Origin: Candidatus Methanocorpusculum equi
GTDB lineage: Archaea > Halobacteriota > Methanomicrobia > Methanomicrobiales > Methanocorpusculaceae
NCBI GenBank assembly: GCA_018065685.1
Contig: JAGHSU010000157.1
Span: forward strand, 1 to 27,802
Direction: 5' to 3'
Length of the DNA: 27,802 nt
Position 1 is the first letter of the stretch. The number at the start of each line of letters is the position of its first letter. The position numbers were made by a program, and so were the translations under genes. Below the pieces are notes generated by a model that saw nothing but the letters and a program-made list of their open reading frames with translations, had not been told where the DNA came from and did no database searches. This document shows positions 24,989 through 27,802 of the stretch, in pieces.

Positions 24989-26491
24989 TTATGCGATGTG
25001 GATGTATTCGTTAACCAGTGCTGCAAATTTCTTATCGTCGCCTAAGATTTTATCGGAAAGTCCCTTGTCCTTGTAGGATTTCAGTTTTTCAATCTGGGCA
25101 TCGATGACGCCTGCCGGGAAGATACCATCTTTCTCGAACAGCTCACGCTTTTTATCCAGGACTTCTGCCGACTCAAAGCAGCAGGTAGGAAGCTGGTCTA
25201 AGGTCTTGAGGAAGTTTGCATATTCTTTGTCGAAGATGTTTCCGGAGGCATAGAGTTTGTTTGCGACTTCAAGTGCATCCGGCATCTCAAGTCCGTGCAT
25301 TGCTCCTGCGATTAATGCAGCAACTGTCTCATAGAGCTGTGCCGAGCCGTCTGCTACGCGGTACTCAAAGGTCTGCTTTGACATCTTGTCGGTTTTTCTC
25401 TTAAGTCCGAAGTTTGCCTCGGCTGCCATATCATTTGATGCATTCCATCCAAGCGGGACACGGACAACCACTGAACGGTTTCTGTCTCCCCAGCAGATGT
25501 AAGTAGGTGCCTCCTGGTGTGGCACGAGACGCAGATATGATGTCGGAATGGTGTTTCCGAATGCAGTTACAGCGTCTCCTACATCGAGGATTCCTGCAAT
25601 CATGCGTTTTGCAGTGTCAGATAATACACCGTCTTTGACCATGAGGTTTTTGCCGTTCTTTTCCGCAAGCATGTGGAAGTGCATTCCGGACCCTGCTTTT
25701 CCGACAGTAATTTTCGGTGCAAAGGAAACGGTAACTCCGTACTGTGCGCCGAGGTTTCTCAGAATCCATTTTGCGAGAATAATCTCTTCAACGGCAAGCA
25801 CCGGAGATACAGGCAGGAACTCGATTTCGTGCTGTTCATAGTATTTTCCGTCTCTGGTGAAGCATCCGACTTCAGGGTGTCCGTATTTGATTTTACCGCC
25901 TGCTTTTGCAATCATTTGCATGGCTTCAACGCGCATATCCTCAAACTTGCAGAATGGTGCTGACTCATGGTATCCTTTCTGGTCACGGCCGGGATAAAAC
26001 TCCTCTTCATCACAGATGACATAGTATTCGAGTTCTCCCAATGTCTTGAACTCCATGCCGGTGTTCTTTTTGAATGCCTGTGCTGCCTGAGATAAGATGT
26101 ACTCAGGTGCGGATGCCAGTGGTTTTCCTGTGTTGTCGTAGTATGAGCCGAGCAGGTCAAGCGTGGGAATCTCTGCAAAGGGGTCGATGAATGCAGTGGC
26201 ATAGCGCGGGATAACATAGAGGTCTGAGCTTCCTGCCTCAATGAACGGGAAGATGTTGCTTCCGTCGACACGTTCTCCGTCGGAAAGAATCGTTTCAAGG
26301 TACTCTTTCGAGGAGATTACGAAGCTTAAGGTCTTTAATTTCCCGTCTGCTGCTGCATAATGGAAGTTGACAAAGCGGATTCCGTTGTCTTCACAGAAGC
26401 GGACGATATCGTCTTTGGTGAAGAACTCCGGAGCCTTTTTCAGATACTGAACCAAGTCGTTCGGGTTCATTAAAATCTCGGCGTCATTCAT
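24989..26491 (-). CDS. glnA: Glutamine synthetase family protein
   Basis: A 500-residue member of the glutamine synthetase family, which ligates ammonia to glutamate with ATP. The N-terminal beta-grasp part (to about 115) is followed by the catalytic barrel. Visible motifs include ELEYYV, EQHEIEF, the ammonia/ATP-site GSGMHFHM, NRSVVVRVP with its substrate-binding Arg, and EYRVADGSAQLY near the C-terminal third. It is about 50 residues longer than common archaeal GlnA and has no obvious adenylylated-Tyr site, so I call it by family and keep the gene symbol tentative; a gamma-glutamyl-amine ligase is possible. I use ATG 26491 rather than 26533 because a TATA-like TTTTATCC lies about 25 nt upstream of it. 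It is coupled to an unknown gene downstream. Confidence 0.85.
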   Translation of the reverse strand: MNDAEILMNPNDLVQYLKKAPEFFTKDDIVRFCEDNGIRFVNFHYAAADGKLKTLSFVISSKEYLETILSDGERVDGSNIFPFIEAGSSDLYVIPRYATAFIDPFAEIPTLDLLGSYYDNTGKPLASAPEYILSQAAQAFKKNTGMEFKTLGELEYYVICDEEEFYPGRDQKGYHESAPFCKFEDMRVEAMQMIAKAGGKIKYGHPEVGCFTRDGKYYEQHEIEFLPVSPVLAVEEIILAKWILRNLGAQYGVTVSFAPKITVGKAGSGMHFHMLAEKNGKNLMVKDGVLSDTAKRMIAGILDVGDAVTAFGNTIPTSYLRLVPHQEAPTYICWGDRNRSVVVRVPLGWNASNDMAAEANFGLKRKTDKMSKQTFEYRVADGSAQLYETVAALIAGAMHGLEMPDALEVANKLYASGNIFDKEYANFLKTLDQLPTCCFESAEVLDKKRELFEKDGIFPAGVIDAQIEKLKSYKDKGLSDKILGDDKKFAALVNEYIHIA

Positions 26492-26757
26492 ATTAGAAAT
26501 ATTTGTGTTAATAGGATAAAACCTCTGCGGCATGATGTTTCAACCGGAGTTTTGGAGGTAAGTTTCGCGGCATGCCGGTGTATCTGTTTTACAGGCAGTG
26601 TCTCTTCATAAATAAATGAAAAAATCGGTGATTTAGATAAAAAATAGAGGATTAATTCCCGTTCTATTGCCCCCATACACAAAGAACAGAGTGTTTCCCC
26701 TCAAAAGAAGGAGGTACTCAATCTGCTATTTGCCGGCAGCCGCTTTGAATGCAGCGT

Positions 26758-27405
26758 TTACTCTTTCCTTCCCTCTCTTTTGAGATCACGGACGCCCATT
26801 ACAAACCGCTGAATCGCGGTGATGTGTCCGAGAACACCGTAGATGACAAGAAGCCAGCCGAGGAAAGAAAGTCCTAAGAATATCGGGTTCGGGTAGATGA
26901 ACTCGGCAACTCCAAGTACAATCAGCAGAATCAGCCTGTCAGCTCTTCCCAAAACACCGCCGTAGTTTCGTTTCAGCCCGACTGCCTGTGCCTGTGTTCC
27001 CATATAGGAGGAAAGGAGGACTCCGGTGATGGCGAAGATACCGATGACCCATGCCGGAACGGGGCAGGTCCATGCATTTGTCCCCATAATGCCCCAGACG
27101 AGGATGCCGATAACAATCGCGCAGTCTGCATAGCGGTCAAAGACATGGTCAAGGTAATCTCCAATCGGGTTTGCCTTGTTCATGTAACGTGCCAGCGCGC
27201 CGTCCAGAACATCAAAAAATGCATTCAGCAGAACAAGGATAACGCCAAGAAGCGGTTTTCCAAATGCGAAAGCCACGCCTGCGCCGAACGCGCAGAATAA
27301 TGACACGACTGTCCATCCGTTCGGGGTGACGGGAAGGTGGGAGAAGAATTTTGCAATGGGGGTTAATATCCACTGGATTTTCGGGCGAAGGGATTCAAGA
27401 CTCAT
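26758..27405 (-). CDS. CDP-alcohol phosphatidyltransferase, probable archaetidylinositol phosphate synthase
   Basis: An integral-membrane enzyme of archaeal ether-lipid synthesis that transfers a polar head group to CDP-archaeol. The 215-residue chain has about six hydrophobic helices and the complete family signature D(x2)DG(x2)AR(x8)G(x3)D(x3)D: Asp65, Asp68, Gly69, Ala72, Arg73, Gly82, Asp86 and Asp90. Size and sequence fit archaetidylinositol phosphate synthase, but the choice of inositol phosphate over another alcohol cannot be proved from sequence. Its start overlaps the stop of the upstream kinase gene by 4 nt (ATGA), so it is translationally coupled to it. Confidence 0.87.
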   Translation of the reverse strand: MSLESLRPKIQWILTPIAKFFSHLPVTPNGWTVVSLFCAFGAGVAFAFGKPLLGVILVLLNAFFDVLDGALARYMNKANPIGDYLDHVFDRYADCAIVIGILVWGIMGTNAWTCPVPAWVIGIFAITGVLLSSYMGTQAQAVGLKRNYGGVLGRADRLILLIVLGVAEFIYPNPIFLGLSFLGWLLVIYGVLGHITAIQRFVMGVRDLKREGRKE

Positions 27406-27802
27406 AGGTTCATCACATATTCAGACCAGTCAATTGAGCCGAAGGCAGCCGGAAGCTTTCCTTCGGTAAATGCTAAAATCAGGTCTGCGGTTTTTTCAGC
27501 ATTTATATTTGTCGTATCTATCTCAAATATCTGTTCAGGCTGATATGCATTCACAGCCTCAATCAGGATAACACCAAGCGCTTCCGCCTCGACGTTTTCC
27601 CGGATTTTTTCAGGGGAGTAGCCGCGGCCGTTCAGACGCTCTTTCAGTACATCGGGTCTGCACCGGAGAATAATCAGTTTGTCACAGGGAAGATAATGCG
27701 CAAGCATACCTTCCGCAAAACCGTCTATTCCGGATTTTACCAGTTCCTCCCTCCATGCATCAGTATCAATGATATCGGACTCATCTTCATTTCCGATAAC
27801 AA
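27402..27802 (-). CDS. Adenylate kinase-like protein of the AK6/Fap7 type (partial)
   Basis: The gene enters from the right end of the window; the frame is open to 27800 with no start codon for the whole protein. The visible 132 residues give the C-terminal part of a small P-loop kinase: DTDAWREEL, then LIILRCRPDVLKERL with the Arg-rich lid and RGYSPEKIRENVEAE. The GSIDWSEYV end is typical of archaeal putative adenylate kinases related to Fap7/CINAP. The P-loop itself is outside the window. It is coupled to the phosphatidyltransferase gene by a 4-nt overlap. An internal ATG at 27707 is not the start. Confidence 0.75.
   Translation of the reverse strand, partial: VIGNEDESDIIDTDAWREELVKSGIDGFAEGMLAHYLPCDKLIILRCRPDVLKERLNGRGYSPEKIRENVEAEALGVILIEAVNAYQPEQIFEIDTTNINAEKTADLILAFTEGKLPAAFGSIDWSEYVMNL

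Noticed and set aside
26534..26757. Possible small gene between the glutamine synthetase and phosphatidyltransferase genes
   Set aside because: The only open frame (64 codons, minus, 26488-26682) runs into the glnA start region and has no recognisable feature; I see nothing else in the gap.

Overview
The window looks like chromosome of a methanogenic euryarchaeon, most likely of the order Methanomicrobiales (Methanocorpusculum-like). Support: an archaeal-type glycyl-tRNA synthetase, a Hef helicase-nuclease, a Thg1 enzyme, a DUF373 membrane protein, a CDP-alcohol phosphatidyltransferase of the archaeal lipid type, an archaeal RNase P RNA, and A/T-rich TATA-like boxes about 25-30 nt ahead of start codons, typical of short or leaderless archaeal transcripts. 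The genus is inference from gene content. I see no insertion sequence, CRISPR array, tRNA or prophage gene.

Layout, left to right. (1) 28-3735: a single-chain, clostridial-type PurL for purine synthesis, unusual for an archaeon. (2) 3833-5240: a compact operon of a small Era-like GTPase, a DUF2073 protein and a zinc-ribbon protein, matching the euryarchaeal arvA-arvB-arvC vesicle-formation set. (3) 5241-5589: gene-free, with T-tracts, an inverted repeat and a terminator-like hairpin. (4) 5590-6221, minus: a membrane-anchored protein split by a one-base frame loss at a C6 tract. (5) 6300-9712, minus: tldD-tldE followed by a RecA/KaiC-like protein with a ruined P-loop. (6) 9874-10877: a PRC-barrel protein and two small unknown genes. 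(7) 10906-12506: adenine deaminase broken by a one-base frame loss. (8) 12543-16164: a secreted unknown protein, then holo-ACP synthase, a DltA-like adenylation enzyme, a formyltransferase and an acyl/peptidyl carrier protein. (9) 16278-20357: glyS and hef. (10) 20400-20708, minus: rnpB. (11) 20765-27802, minus: a 4Fe-4S aldo/keto reductase, DUF373 protein, Thg1, PRC-barrel protein, an unknown gene coupled to glutamine synthetase, CDP-alcohol phosphatidyltransferase and a partial AK6/Fap7-type kinase.

The best candidate for an undescribed system is the cluster at 13131-16164. It holds the parts of a split formylation-adenylation-thiolation module, like the initiation module of formylated nonribosomal peptides, but as free-standing proteins in an archaeon with no condensation domain, thioesterase or DltB/DltD acceptor beside it. 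AcpS would load the carrier with phosphopantetheine, the adenylation enzyme would attach an amino acid (DltA-like features point to D-Ala or another small residue), and the formyltransferase could formylate it. The acceptor is unknown. The arvABC triad is a second system of interest.

Two genes within 6 kb carry one-base frame losses in or beside G/C runs, so sequence error must be excluded before either is treated as a true pseudogene or a phase-variable gene.
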